Positions 1 through 8,817 of a stretch of DNA of 54,552 nt are shown here, one piece after another. A program made the translations under genes and the position numbers. Source of the stretch: Faecalitalea cylindroides ATCC 27803 (GTDB lineage: Bacteria; Bacillota_I; Bacilli_A; Erysipelotrichales; Erysipelotrichaceae); the NCBI RefSeq assembly GCF_000469305.1, contig NZ_KI270979.1, positions 1-54,552 on the forward strand. Reading direction: 5' to 3'. The notes under the pieces were generated by a model that saw only the letters and a program-made list of their open reading frames with translations, did not search any database and was not told where the DNA came from. How positions within the stretch are numbered: position 1 is the first letter of the stretch; every line of letters begins with the position of its first letter.

Positions 1-374
1 ACAGTTAAAGCGCCTTCTTCTTTAGAGATCTTCGCAATTAGCGGTGCAGCACCAGTACCTGTTCCACCACCCATTCCAGCAGTGATGAATACCATATCAC
101 TACCTTTGATGGCTTCACGAATTTCGCTTTCACTTTCTTCAGCCGCTTTACGACCGTATTCTGGATTTCCACCAGCTCCCAGACCTTTTGTTGTTTCACG
201 GCCTAGAACGATTTTATTCTGACAAGGTGAGTTTTTCATTACCTGCACATCTGTGTTGCAGATATAAAATTCTACACCTTTTACCCCATCGGCTACCATT
301 CGGTTAACGGCATTGGAACCTCCGCCTCCAACACCAAATACTTTAATGTTTGCTACTTGATTGAATTCTGTCAT
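1..374 (-). CDS. ftsZ: Cell division GTPase FtsZ, N-terminal part (cut by window edge)
   Basis: FtsZ is the tubulin-like GTPase that polymerises into the cytoplasmic Z-ring. Only about 124 N-terminal residues lie here; the rest is beyond position 1. Two hallmarks are visible: the glycine-rich stretch [12 protein letters not shown] near residue 14 and the tubulin signature [10 protein letters not shown] near residue 105, which binds GTP phosphates. The ATG at 374 follows an AAAGGGGTG ribosome site. It starts 13 bases after the ftsA stop, so the two are almost certainly co-transcribed, as in most bacteria. Identification is secure. Confidence 0.97.
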   Translation of the reverse strand, partial: MTEFNQVANIKVFGVGGGGSNAVNRMVADGVKGVEFYICNTDVQVMKNSPCQNKIVLGRETTKGLGAGGNPEYGRKAAEESESEIREAIKGSDMVFITAGMGGGTGTGAAPLIAKISKEEGALT

Positions 375-387
375 TTTTTACACCCCT

Positions 388-1644
388 TTAATCATTTTCA
401 GATAAGATAACACTCTTTAATTTTTTTGTAAATCCGCCTTCACCATTTTTTGACTGTTGATTGATCGAATCAATGCTTGCTTCCAACTCATTGTTGTTTG
501 CACTGATTTTATCTGAATGGCGAATACGATTGATATCCTGCCATGCATATGCCATACCTAAACCGCATACGTAGCTGCCATCTCTTGCACCAATACTTTG
601 TTCTTCATAAATAAGAGCTTCAGCATTAAACGCTTTATCCATATCTTTCAAAACAGAGATATTGCTCCCCTTTCCTGTAATGACATATTTTGCATTACCT
701 TGACGAACAATTGGCGTACAAGCTTCATTCACATTGGCAATCCATTGACGAATCTTTGGTAAACAAACATTAGCCAATTCTTTAGCGGTAATTTCTACAC
801 GCATATCTTCTTTTTGTTCAATATAAACGATTACATCAGAATTTTCGTCTTCATTCCCTGAAAAGATATTCTGCAACAAGCGATATCCTACTTCATCAGA
901 TAGACGATACTTTTTCGTAATATCTTCAACAAATGAATTATATCCATTTTCCAGGTTAGCACAACTAATCAAACGCCCGTTTGTAAAGAAACCCATCGTA
1001 CAGTGATCTTTTTCTAAATCTAACTGAATGATCGGACGATCATTGGACTGAACTAGCACAGCTGTTTCCTGTGCGATCGCATAACTATCCAAACATAGAT
1101 CCAAAATCTCTAAATTTGCCTGTTCAATACAACGAGCATAAGCATAGATCATCTCTTTATTCGCATAAAGAAGATCTATATCCATAGTAAATTCTTCACA
1201 GGTCTGTGACAAAGGAATCTTTTTTGTTTCCTGTCCATTGACAATATAGGAAATGCGATTCGCATTAACAAATTCAACATCATCCCCAAGCTTTTTTTGA
1301 ATGGCTTTGTTGTAACCCTGTTGAATGTGAAATAAACGAATTGATTTGGTTCCATCTTCGATCTGTACATGCACTTTTTGATTACTGCGCATAACATTAA
1401 CACTAGGAATTGCCAAAAGAACTCTTTCAATTCTATATCCTAAAGCTGCCTGCGCATTGGTAACTGCCGTTCTAATTGCACTAACGACATTGGCTTCGTT
1501 TACAATGGTTTGATTTTGAACGCCTGAACAAGCTACGCTCTCAACTCGAAGCACGTTGTATCGCGATTCAAATATCTCCAATACAACAAGACGAATTTCC
1601 TGATCCGCGATTTCAATAGACGCATACACTCTTTTCTTACTCAT
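388..1644 (-). CDS. ftsA: Cell division protein FtsA
   Basis: FtsA is the actin-like ATPase that tethers FtsZ filaments to the membrane and recruits later division proteins. The 418-residue length is normal. The N-terminus (YASIEIADQEIRLVVLE) is an actin-fold phosphate-1 strand, a 1C-type domain follows (about residues 85-165), and a second phosphate motif ITGKGS lies near 320. The C-terminus has a basic and hydrophobic tail (KKLKSVIL), as expected for the membrane-targeting helix. The ATG at 1644 has an AAAGGAG site 7 bases upstream. It is the last gene before ftsZ and is separated from ftsI by 82 bases that may hold a promoter. Confidence 0.95.
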   Translation of the reverse strand: MSKKRVYASIEIADQEIRLVVLEIFESRYNVLRVESVACSGVQNQTIVNEANVVSAIRTAVTNAQAALGYRIERVLLAIPSVNVMRSNQKVHVQIEDGTKSIRLFHIQQGYNKAIQKKLGDDVEFVNANRISYIVNGQETKKIPLSQTCEEFTMDIDLLYANKEMIYAYARCIEQANLEILDLCLDSYAIAQETAVLVQSNDRPIIQLDLEKDHCTMGFFTNGRLISCANLENGYNSFVEDITKKYRLSDEVGYRLLQNIFSGNEDENSDVIVYIEQKEDMRVEITAKELANVCLPKIRQWIANVNEACTPIVRQGNAKYVITGKGSNISVLKDMDKAFNAEALIYEEQSIGARDGSYVCGLGMAYAWQDINRIRHSDKISANNNELEASIDSINQQSKNGEGGFTKKLKSVILSEND

Positions 1645-1672
1645 TCGACTTCTCCTTTAACCACTTCGGTAT

Positions 1673-1689
1673 AATAATATCATATTATT
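1673..1689. promoter_or_regulatory. AT-rich palindrome between ftsI and ftsA
   Basis: Two perfect 8-base arms (AATAATAT and ATATTATT) flank a single base, 28 bases before the ftsA start. The minus strand also offers TATTAT as a possible -10 box. This could be an internal promoter giving ftsAZ extra transcription. No convincing -35 box was found, so the call is weak. Confidence 0.3.
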
Positions 1690-1726
1690 CGAGAATTCAT
1701 GAAAGAAATTATCGAAAAAATGAAAT

Positions 1727-3925
1727 TTATTCTAATTCCACTTGGATTTCTGTATCTGTGGATATTGTCTGTCCCGTTTCGATATTCTGGGATTTTACCT
1801 TTCCATAGCCGGTTGTTTCAATACTAATTCCTGTCAGCTGCCAGAAAGCTGTTAAATCTTTTCGAGTCCAGCCTGTCATATCCGGCATAGTGATTGTCTG
1901 ACCATCTGTCAAAATAAAGACTCTATCATTGGAATTGATCGTGCTATCTTTAGCTGGGTATTGATCCACAACATTTTGTCCATCCCCAATCACTGTGACA
2001 TGGACTTTTTTATCAGCTAATTTGTTATTTGCATAAGTTAAACTGTGATTGGTTAATCCCGGCATAGCGTAGGTTTCCCATTTTTCGTAAGTTTCTTCTT
2101 CAGATGATGTATCTGATTCACTTCCAGAAATACCATTTGCGATCAATGCTGCCTGCATGATCTGCTTAAATGGTTCCGCTGAATAGTTAACATAGTTAGT
2201 TGAAACCATTCCATAGTAGACCATGATCTTCGCATCTGATGATGGAGCTGCTGCCATAATTGAAGACGTGTATTTATATTTATCATATACTCCTGTTTCT
2301 TCATTATAAATTTCACCTGTACCTGTCTTAGCGGCCATATCAACACCATCAATTCGAAAACGTGCACCACTTGCTCCATCTTGTAGAACCCCTTCCATTA
2401 GATCAACGACCTGGTTAGCTGTATCTTCTGAAATTGGGGTTCCAACAACTTCTGTATCATATTCTTCGACGACTTCTCCAGTTGTGGAATCTACAATTGA
2501 ATCCACAACATATGGTTTAACCATCGTTCCACCATTGAATATTGCAGTATAAGCTTGCAATAGTTGCAAAATAGTAATTGAACTTGATTGACCAAATCCA
2601 CTGGACAAGTAATCCTGTGGTAAATTTGCAATATTGTTTACGCCCAAAGATTCTGAAACATATGGGCTGTCAACATATTTAAAGAAATCGAATTTATCCA
2701 TATAATCTACATATTGATTATAGTTTACATAATTTGATAACAATTCACAAATACCTACGTTACTGGAGAATGCAAGACCTTGTTCAAATGTAATTACACC
2801 AAAATCTTCTTCTAAGGCATCGGAAATTGGTGGATATGCTGTTTCAGTTCCATTAGCAACGCGAGTGATCTTATTTGTATTTGGGTCAAAAGTATATGTA
2901 AATGTTCCAGCTCTGAAAGTTGTGTTTCGTGGAAAAACACCCGTATCTAAGGCAATTGCATAAGTAAATGGTTTCATAACAGAACCAGGTTCATAAACCG
3001 CCTGGGAAATCCGATCTTGATAACTTGGTATTTCCAGGTGCTTATTTTGATCAAAAGTTGGATAACTAGCCCAAGCTAGGATCTTTCCAGTTTCAACTTC
3101 CATGACTGCACACCAGGCAGCTTCTGCATTATTTTGTTCCATTGTGATCTGCATCTGTTCTTCTACCGTTCTTTGTAAAGAAGCATCTAATGTTAAAACC
3201 ACATCTTTTCCATCTTCAGCTTCCTCAAAAACTTGCGTAGTTCCTGGCAATATAGAACCATCTACTGTTTGTTGATACTGAACCTGTCCATCTTTTCCAC
3301 TCAGATATTCGTCCAGTGTCTGTTCTAGACCCATAACACCAGAAATTTTTTCTTTTTCTTCATCATAAGCTGCAAATCCAATTAAATTGCTAGAAAAAGG
3401 TGTAGTTGGATAATTACGATTTGTCGTTTCAATAAAGTCAATTCCCGGCAGATTTAGATCCTTTATTTTTTCCATTGTATCTTTATCCAAGCGTTTTGTT
3501 CCCGTACCTAATTCTGTTTGTGAACGCTCATCATCAATTGCATCCTCTATGATCTTAGCAACTTTTTCCTCATTAATATTATCTAGAACAGTACCTAATT
3601 GTTTGGCTGTATAGTCAGCATCTTTGACATAATCCGGGTTGCCATCCTCATCTTCCAAACTATCATCCAAATAAGCTACAACAGTATATGCCGTCACTTC
3701 CTGTGCAATTACATTGTGATTTCTATCATAGATTGTACCACGCTTTGCCTCTACGCTTGTATTAACAATACTGCTGGCAATTTGTGTATCCAAAACATCC
3801 TGCCCAGACCAAATATGTCTATGTGTGACCATGGTAAAAAGAACATTAGCAACTACTAATGTTCCCGTTAAAGTCATGATTTGTATTACTCTATAAAGCT
3901 GTTTATTGCTTTTTTTAACACTCAT
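1727..3925 (-). CDS. ftsI: Septal penicillin-binding protein (FtsI/PBP2x type) with PASTA domains
   Basis: This class B transpeptidase cross-links septal peptidoglycan outside the membrane. One N-terminal membrane anchor (about residues 14-34) is followed by the dimerisation domain beginning with KRGTIYDRN, then the transpeptidase domain. Its three active-site motifs are visible: SVMK (nucleophile Ser, near 315), SSN (near 390) and KTGT (near 530). About 120 C-terminal residues form two PASTA repeats, one starting near AMPGLTN and one near TMPDMTG. At 732 residues it matches PBP2x-like proteins. The site AGAAGGA sits 9 bases before the ATG. It is downstream of ftsL in the same operon, as usual in Firmicutes. 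Confidence 0.93.
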   Translation of the reverse strand: MSVKKSNKQLYRVIQIMTLTGTLVVANVLFTMVTHRHIWSGQDVLDTQIASSIVNTSVEAKRGTIYDRNHNVIAQEVTAYTVVAYLDDSLEDEDGNPDYVKDADYTAKQLGTVLDNINEEKVAKIIEDAIDDERSQTELGTGTKRLDKDTMEKIKDLNLPGIDFIETTNRNYPTTPFSSNLIGFAAYDEEKEKISGVMGLEQTLDEYLSGKDGQVQYQQTVDGSILPGTTQVFEEAEDGKDVVLTLDASLQRTVEEQMQITMEQNNAEAAWCAVMEVETGKILAWASYPTFDQNKHLEIPSYQDRISQAVYEPGSVMKPFTYAIALDTGVFPRNTTFRAGTFTYTFDPNTNKITRVANGTETAYPPISDALEEDFGVITFEQGLAFSSNVGICELLSNYVNYNQYVDYMDKFDFFKYVDSPYVSESLGVNNIANLPQDYLSSGFGQSSSITILQLLQAYTAIFNGGTMVKPYVVDSIVDSTTGEVVEEYDTEVVGTPISEDTANQVVDLMEGVLQDGASGARFRIDGVDMAAKTGTGEIYNEETGVYDKYKYTSSIMAAAPSSDAKIMVYYGMVSTNYVNYSAEPFKQIMQAALIANGISGSESDTSSEEETYEKWETYAMPGLTNHSLTYANNKLADKKVHVTVIGDGQNVVDQYPAKDSTINSNDRVFILTDGQTITMPDMTGWTRKDLTAFWQLTGISIETTGYGKVKSQNIETGQTISTDTEIQVELE

Positions 3926-3960
3926 TCACATCAATCCTTCTAATAATTAATTATACATTA

Positions 3961-4263
3961 TTAATCAATGATGTAAACATTATCCTGATTATCCTTAACC
4001 TCATCACCTAACATACCAAGTACTCTAGTCTTATCTTCCAAGTTGTTTACTTCACTTTGAAGTTCATCAATCTGCTGCTGTTTTTCTTCTACTTCAGCCG
4101 CTAATTTTTGATCTTCTACAGATAAGGTGATGTTATAAGAATTCAATCCAATCTTAGTAACACAATAAAAACAGAAAGAAAGAGCAAACGCAATGCACAA
4201 CAAAGATTCCGGACGAATCTTTGGCTTTCTATTATGTTTTTTATTAATTCGTTTCTTGTCCAT
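3961..4263 (-). CDS. ftsL: FtsL-like division protein
   Basis: A short bitopic membrane protein: a basic cytoplasmic head (KKRINKKHNRKPK), one membrane helix (about residues 22-42), then an extracellular coiled coil with leucine and isoleucine spacing (LAAEVEEKQQQIDELQ). This architecture and the position between rsmH and ftsI identify FtsL, which joins DivIB and DivIC to activate septal synthesis. Sequence conservation in the family is low, so the call rests on architecture and place. The ATG at 4263 is preferred over the one at 4272 because AAAGGA lies 9 bases before it. It overlaps the end of rsmH by 20 bases. Confidence 0.85.
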   Translation of the reverse strand: MDKKRINKKHNRKPKIRPESLLCIAFALSFCFYCVTKIGLNSYNITLSVEDQKLAAEVEEKQQQIDELQSEVNNLEDKTRVLGMLGDEVKDNQDNVYIID

Positions 4264-5191
4264 TGCACTCATTCCTTTCTATCCCTCTTAATTTGGCACT
4301 ATGTGCACGATAATTCGTATCTAATTCTTGTTTCGAAGCCAGCACCGGTTTCCTATTCACAAGTTGATATTCTAAATTTTCTATCCCAAGACTCGGCAAT
4401 CTTTTATCCACTTTTTTTGGCACTGCCACTTCTTTAAAGATTTTCTTTACGATCCTATCTTCTAAAGAATGAAATGTGATCACACACATTCGGCCATGTG
4501 GTTTCAATCGTTTTAACCCCTCTTTTAAAACAACCTCCAACTGTGGAAGTTCTTGATTTACTTCCATTCGTATTGCCTGAAAACTTTGTTTGGCTGGATG
4601 TCCCTTTTTTCTTAATACTGCATTGGGAAGTGCTGATTTAATAACATCTACGAGCTCAAATGTCGTATCAATCGACTTCATTTTCCGTTTTTCTACAATT
4701 TTGGATGCAATTTTATAAGCGAATGGTTCTTCACCATAATCCTTCAATATACGACATAGGTCTTCCAATGAATATTCATTGACCACTGTCCAGGCATCCA
4801 ATTTTTGTTCCTGATTCATGCGCATGTCCAATCTTGCATCAAATCGATAACTAAATCCCCTTTTTGCATCATCGAACTGTGGACTGGAAACCCCTAGATC
4901 CAACAAGATTCCATCAACCTTATCTACATTCAATGAATCCAATTGTTCTTTCAGGTGTTCAAAACTATCATGAATACAAGTGAAGTTATCCCCTATTTTC
5001 TGAAGTCGAGGTGTACTTTCATCAATTGCGTTTTGATCGCAGTCAAACGCATATAAATAACCTTTGGCACATCTTTTTAAGATTTCACTACTATGGCCCC
5101 CTCTACCAAGTGTGCAATCCACATAGACACCATCATCTTTGATTTGAAGCATTTTTATAGATTCATTTAGTAATACGCTAACATGTTCCAT
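4244..5191 (-). CDS. rsmH: 16S rRNA (cytosine-1402 N4) methyltransferase
   Basis: RsmH (MraW) methylates N4 of C1402 in 16S rRNA using S-adenosylmethionine. The start MEHVSVLLNESI, the SAM motif VDCTLGRGGHS near residue 25, GILLDLGVSSPQFD near 100 and the C-terminal FHSLEDRIVK are all family signatures. The length of 315 residues is typical. The gene lies 2 bases after mraZ, the conserved order at the head of the division cluster, so translation is probably coupled. No missing residues were noted. Confidence 0.97.
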   Translation of the reverse strand: MEHVSVLLNESIKMLQIKDDGVYVDCTLGRGGHSSEILKRCAKGYLYAFDCDQNAIDESTPRLQKIGDNFTCIHDSFEHLKEQLDSLNVDKVDGILLDLGVSSPQFDDAKRGFSYRFDARLDMRMNQEQKLDAWTVVNEYSLEDLCRILKDYGEEPFAYKIASKIVEKRKMKSIDTTFELVDVIKSALPNAVLRKKGHPAKQSFQAIRMEVNQELPQLEVVLKEGLKRLKPHGRMCVITFHSLEDRIVKKIFKEVAVPKKVDKRLPSLGIENLEYQLVNRKPVLASKQELDTNYRAHSAKLRGIERNECNGQETN

Positions 5192-5193
5192 AA

Positions 5194-5625
5194 CTAACCC
5201 ATCAAGCCGGAAAGATGTTCAGCTGCTTCTTCAAAAGATGCACTCTGTTCTTCTTCCAAACGTTCCCATCTTTCTTTTGACCAAATCTCCAAGTGATTGG
5301 CAACCCCAATAATCAAACATTCTTTTTCAAGGCCAGCCAACGCCACTAAAGAAGATGGTATCAATATTCTTCCCTGTCCATCCATTTCACACTCTGCCGC
5401 TTTTGATAACATCATACGTTGATACATACGAGCATCCTTATTCGTTGATGGTAAAGTGGAAAGTTTTTCATATACTGCCTGCCATTGTTCAACAGTATAC
5501 ACATACAAGCAGCCATCTAAGCCTCGATTGACGACAACGTGTTCACCTAGTTCTTCTCGAAATTTTGCAGGCATAATCAATCGCCCCTTACGATCAATAT
5601 TATGTGCATATTCCCCCATAAACAC
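5194..5625 (-). CDS. mraZ: Transcriptional regulator MraZ
   Basis: MraZ is an AbrB-fold DNA-binding protein that represses its own division-gene operon. Two copies of the family motif are seen: DRKGRLIMPAKFR near residue 10 and DGQGRILIPSSL near 82, with 143 residues in total as usual. Translation probably starts at the GTG at 5625, giving MFMGEYAHNID, which matches the Bacillus protein start; an ATG two codons later is the alternative. It is the first gene of the cluster, and its likely operator is directly upstream. Confidence 0.95.
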   Translation of the reverse strand: MFMGEYAHNIDRKGRLIMPAKFREELGEHVVVNRGLDGCLYVYTVEQWQAVYEKLSTLPSTNKDARMYQRMMLSKAAECEMDGQGRILIPSSLVALAGLEKECLIIGVANHLEIWSKERWERLEEEQSASFEEAAEHLSGLMG

Positions 5626-5634
5626 GTGCCATCA

Positions 5635-5674
5635 CCCCCACTTTCTGACACAAACCGCTACTTTGTACCACTAT
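5635..5674 (-). promoter_or_regulatory. MraZ operator: four 10-base direct repeats
   Basis: On the minus strand four successive 10-base units read ATAGTGGTAC, AAAGTAGCGG, TTTGTGTCAG and AAAGTGGGGG. The shared core is close to AAAGTGG, in exact helical phase. MraZ proteins are known to bind short direct repeats with about 10-base spacing upstream of mraZ. A TATTAT -10 candidate overlaps the upstream unit. Autoregulation is the inference. Confidence 0.75.
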
Positions 5675-5729
5675 AATACATCAAATTGGCTGTATTATCC
5701 ATAAATTTTTAAAAAATATTGCAATTTTT

Positions 5730-5757
5730 TTTAACTATCTATTTTTTCTGATATAAT
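5730..5757 (+). promoter_or_regulatory. Promoter for the lactate permease
   Basis: TATAAT at 5752-5757 is preceded by a weak TTTAAC -35 box with a 16-base spacer. It lies 24 bases before the permease start and diverges from the mraZ promoter. Confidence 0.5.
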
Positions 5758-5780
5758 GCTCAAGAAAGAGGGATTAAATT

Positions 5781-7307
5781 ATGGAACTTTTATATTTTAT
5801 TCTGGGTTTATGCCCGATTTTATGGCTGATATTTGCCTTAACTGTTTTGAAGATGCCAACTTATAAAGCTGCATTGGGCAGTCTGATCGTAGCTGGTGTT
5901 TTAGCCTTTATTGTTTGGCAATTGCCTGCAATGGAAGTTTTAACGGCTGCTCTTGAGGGTATCCTAATGGCAATTTGGCCTATCGTCGTCGTTATTATTG
6001 CAGCAGTATTTACATATAACTTGTCATTAAGAACAGGTGGTATTGATGTCATCAAACAAATGATTACATCCGTTTCAAACGACAAACGTATCCTTGTATT
6101 ATTGATCGCATGGTGTTTTGGCGGATTTATGGAAGGTATGGCTGGGTTTGGAACAGCGATTGCTATTCCAGCTGGAATGTTATTGACACTTGGATTTGAT
6201 CCAATTTTCTCTTGCCTAGTTTGTTTGATTGCCAACGGTGCTCCTACGCCCTTTGGATCAATTGGTATTCCAACTGTAACTTTGGCAAATCTAGTTGGGT
6301 TAGAAAATACGCAACTTTCTTTCATTACATCTTTACAGCTTGCACCATTTATGCTGGTTATTCCTTTCTTGATCGTTATGGTCACTGGAAAAGGTCCTAA
6401 AGCTTTAAAAGGTGTAACTGGAATCACTTTGGCAACTGGTATCAGTTTTGTCATTCCGCAGCTTGCCGTCAGTTATTTTGTGGGGGCTGAACTTGCTGTT
6501 GTTGTAGGAAGTGTTTGTTCTTTATTGGTTACAGTCCTACTTGCCTCTAAAAAGAAAACAGATCCTGCATATGAGATGAAAGTGGAAAAACATTCAATTA
6601 ACGCAAAAGACGCTTTAAAAAGCTGCAGTCCTTTCATTTTCATATTTATTTTCTTGTTATCAACATCAAAATTGATTGCGCCGGTAAATGATTTTTTAGC
6701 ACAGTTTGCTTCTACAATCTATGTGTACTCCGGAGAAAATCCAAATGCGATGACATTTACATGGATCAATACAGCTGGAGTTTGGATCTTCCTTTCTGCT
6801 ATTTTAGGAGGATTAATTCAAAAAGCCTCTTTCAATGATTTTAAAGAAGTTTTTATTGCTACTTTAAAACAGATGAAAGAAACCATCATTACTATGTTAT
6901 GCGTTCTGGGTTGTGCCAAGATCATGGGATATGCCGGTATGATTGCTTCCATCGCAACATTTGCGATTGCGGTTACCGGAAGTTTCTATCCATTCGTTGC
7001 TCCTTGCCTTGGATGTCTAGGTACTTTCGTTACTGGTTCAGGAACAAGTTCAGGTGTTTTATTTGGTGCTGTTCAACAAAATGCAGCCGTTTCATTAAAT
7101 GCAGATCCATATTGGATTGTTGCTTTAAACTCACTAGGTGTTGCAGCTGGTAAAATGCTTTCTCCACAAAGTATTGCAATCGCATTAAGCTCGGTTGATC
7201 AAAAAGGAAAGGATTCAATCTTATTATCTAAGATCCTTCCATATGGGCTTGGTTTCTTAATTGCTATGGCATTGATAGCTTATATTGGTTTACAACTATT
7301 CTATTGA
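5781..7307 (+). CDS. L-lactate permease family transporter
   Basis: A 508-residue integral membrane protein with about 12-14 hydrophobic segments. It matches the LctP/LldP family, which carries L-lactate, D-lactate or glycolate with protons. The stretch GGFMEGMAGFGTAIAIPAG near residue 115 is the family signature, and the C-terminal half has the matching GTFVTGSGTSSGVLFG motif. It is slightly shorter than E. coli LldP. An AAAGAGGG ribosome site precedes the ATG. The gene stands alone between its own promoter and a terminator at 7311. Substrate beyond small hydroxy acids cannot be told from sequence. Confidence 0.9.
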   Translation: MELLYFILGLCPILWLIFALTVLKMPTYKAALGSLIVAGVLAFIVWQLPAMEVLTAALEGILMAIWPIVVVIIAAVFTYNLSLRTGGIDVIKQMITSVSNDKRILVLLIAWCFGGFMEGMAGFGTAIAIPAGMLLTLGFDPIFSCLVCLIANGAPTPFGSIGIPTVTLANLVGLENTQLSFITSLQLAPFMLVIPFLIVMVTGKGPKALKGVTGITLATGISFVIPQLAVSYFVGAELAVVVGSVCSLLVTVLLASKKKTDPAYEMKVEKHSINAKDALKSCSPFIFIFIFLLSTSKLIAPVNDFLAQFASTIYVYSGENPNAMTFTWINTAGVWIFLSAILGGLIQKASFNDFKEVFIATLKQMKETIITMLCVLGCAKIMGYAGMIASIATFAIAVTGSFYPFVAPCLGCLGTFVTGSGTSSGVLFGAVQQNAAVSLNADPYWIVALNSLGVAAGKMLSPQSIAIALSSVDQKGKDSILLSKILPYGLGFLIAMALIAYIGLQLFY

Positions 7308-7310
7308 TAT

Positions 7311-7334
7311 GCGTGTTTAATACACGCTTTTTTT
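7311..7334 (+). terminator. Terminator of the lactate permease
   Basis: A 6-base stem GCGTGT/ACACGC with a five-base loop is followed by seven T residues, four bases after the UGA stop. Confidence 0.85.
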
Positions 7335-7362
7335 GTTATACTAAAAGAGAGGAGGCATCATT

Positions 7363-7749
7363 ATGAACCCGAGACAGGACATTCTTTTTGATCCTCAAAA
7401 TCAAACGATCCAGATATTCGATGGAAGCATAGGCACATATACCTACAAAGATATCATAAAAAGTCAAATTCTATATGAACACGCGCCATACAAAGGAAAA
7501 TCCAAGATGTTCTCCCACAGAGTTTTGATTTCCACCTTCAATAACAGTTTATTTATCGAGATGAAGAAGGTGTATATAGGCATTGAAATTAAATTATTAA
7601 ATAAAGATCCTGTCTATGTTTATATTTCAAAAGAACCTGTGATCCAACATAATCAACAATTTAAAGAGGACTTAAAAAGAGCTAAACAAATTGTTCAAAA
7701 ATTAAAAAAAATTGCACAAAAAAATCAGGAAAGCCATTCAACTTCCTGA
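7363..7749 (+). CDS. Unknown 128-residue cytoplasmic protein
   Basis: I do not recognise this protein. It has no signal peptide or membrane segment. The first 90 residues look like alternating beta strands (ILFDPQNQTIQIFDG, YVYISKEP), and the last 40 form a very lysine- and glutamine-rich helix (KRAKQIVQKLKKIAQK). The start is well supported by GAGAGGAGG 8 bases upstream. It lies between two terminators, so it is probably expressed alone. The strand pattern could fit a small bacterial PH-like domain, but this is a guess. Confidence 0.7.
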   Translation: MNPRQDILFDPQNQTIQIFDGSIGTYTYKDIIKSQILYEHAPYKGKSKMFSHRVLISTFNNSLFIEMKKVYIGIEIKLLNKDPVYVYISKEPVIQHNQQFKEDLKRAKQIVQKLKKIAQKNQESHSTS

Positions 7750-7759
7750 TTTTCTTTTT
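7721..7759. terminator. Bidirectional terminator between convergent genes
   Basis: The 11-base arms AAAATCAGGAA and TTCCTGATTTT enclose an 11-base loop. A T-run follows on the plus strand and seven T residues on the minus strand, so it can end both the unknown gene and the ROK gene. The plus-strand UGA stop sits inside the second arm. Confidence 0.85.
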
Positions 7760-8655
7760 TATCTTGAACCATATACTTCTTTTGAAAAAGCCAAATTACA
7801 AGCACCGATAAGGTTGCTATTTTCATTTAATCCAGAACGACAGATTCTAACCATAGGACAAACTACTTCTGGCATTTGCGATTTTACCATTTCCTCAATT
7901 TCTTCAGTGAATCCTTCAATTTCAAAAGGAACCGAGCCACCAAGTACCACCATATCCGGATCAGCAAAAGCAATGATGGCATTGATCAAATTTGCTAAAT
8001 GCTCTTTGGCTTCTTTCATGATCAAAACTGCTTTCTCATTTCCTGCTTTAGCCAAGTCATCCACTTCTTTTACAGTTTCTGCAGTTAAACCAGCTTTTTT
8101 TGCTTTATCAAGAATTCCAGTTTCTGAAATATGATTTCCAATTTTATCCGACTCTTTCCCGGAAGAAGAGGTTATGCGGATTGGAGAGAATTCATTGGCA
8201 AAGCCATGAGCTCCTTTAAAAATTTTCTTATCAATGATCAAACCAGCTCCAACATTTGTTGAAAGGCGCAAGAATTGAATCACTTTACAATCCTTCCCCT
8301 TTCCAATAACAGCTTCAGCCAGGCCGGCAAGATTTGCATTATTTTCCAAATATACAGGTAAGCCCGTACGCTTAGATAAAGCTTCCGTAACATGAAGACC
8401 GCACCATTTATCACCTAAATTTGGTGTATAAAGCAGAGTACCTTTCATCGCATCCAGAATTCCCGGACATGAAATTCCAATACCACAAATCGTCTTAGTA
8501 AACTTCAAAACACGACTGGCAATCTCATCTAAAGTTTTGTTTGGATCATCGATACAGCTATCAAAACTTTGATGATCTACGATATTATACGATTCGTCGA
8601 AAAGAGCCACTTGAACTTTTACTCTTCCGATATCCACTGCAGCAGCATACTTCAT
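7759..8655 (-). CDS. ROK-family protein lacking key kinase residues
   Basis: ROK proteins are sugar kinases, or repressors that carry a sugar-binding kinase fold. This 298-residue protein has the fold: AVDIG at the N-terminus, CGIGISCPGILD near residue 70 and GAGLIIDKKIFKGAHG near 135. There is no N-terminal helix-turn-helix. Three expected features are changed. The phosphate loop DIGGTK reads DIGRVK. The catalytic Asp of the ENDAN motif is Asn (LENNAN near 115). The cysteine cluster that binds zinc after the GHxxG region is absent. It may therefore bind a sugar without phosphorylating it. An AAGGAGG site precedes the ATG. The neighbours do not reveal a ligand. Confidence 0.8.
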   Translation of the reverse strand: MKYAAAVDIGRVKVQVALFDESYNIVDHQSFDSCIDDPNKTLDEIASRVLKFTKTICGIGISCPGILDAMKGTLLYTPNLGDKWCGLHVTEALSKRTGLPVYLENNANLAGLAEAVIGKGKDCKVIQFLRLSTNVGAGLIIDKKIFKGAHGFANEFSPIRITSSSGKESDKIGNHISETGILDKAKKAGLTAETVKEVDDLAKAGNEKAVLIMKEAKEHLANLINAIIAFADPDMVVLGGSVPFEIEGFTEEIEEMVKSQMPEVVCPMVRICRSGLNENSNLIGACNLAFSKEVYGSR

Positions 8656-8817
8656 GATAAAACCTCCTTACTGCTTTTAATACTTTTATGATTTTATTAT
8701 ACATGAAAGATTGTAAATCTAACATAAATTTTTATGCCTTCATATACATTTTTCACTTTTGTACACACATTAAGAACGACTTAAGAAAAGTTGCATTGAT
8801 AATATATATGCCGATTT

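Noticed and set aside
5861-6454. 197-residue frame opposite the lactate permease
   Set aside because: It mirrors the strongly conserved permease frame, has biased composition and no ribosome site.
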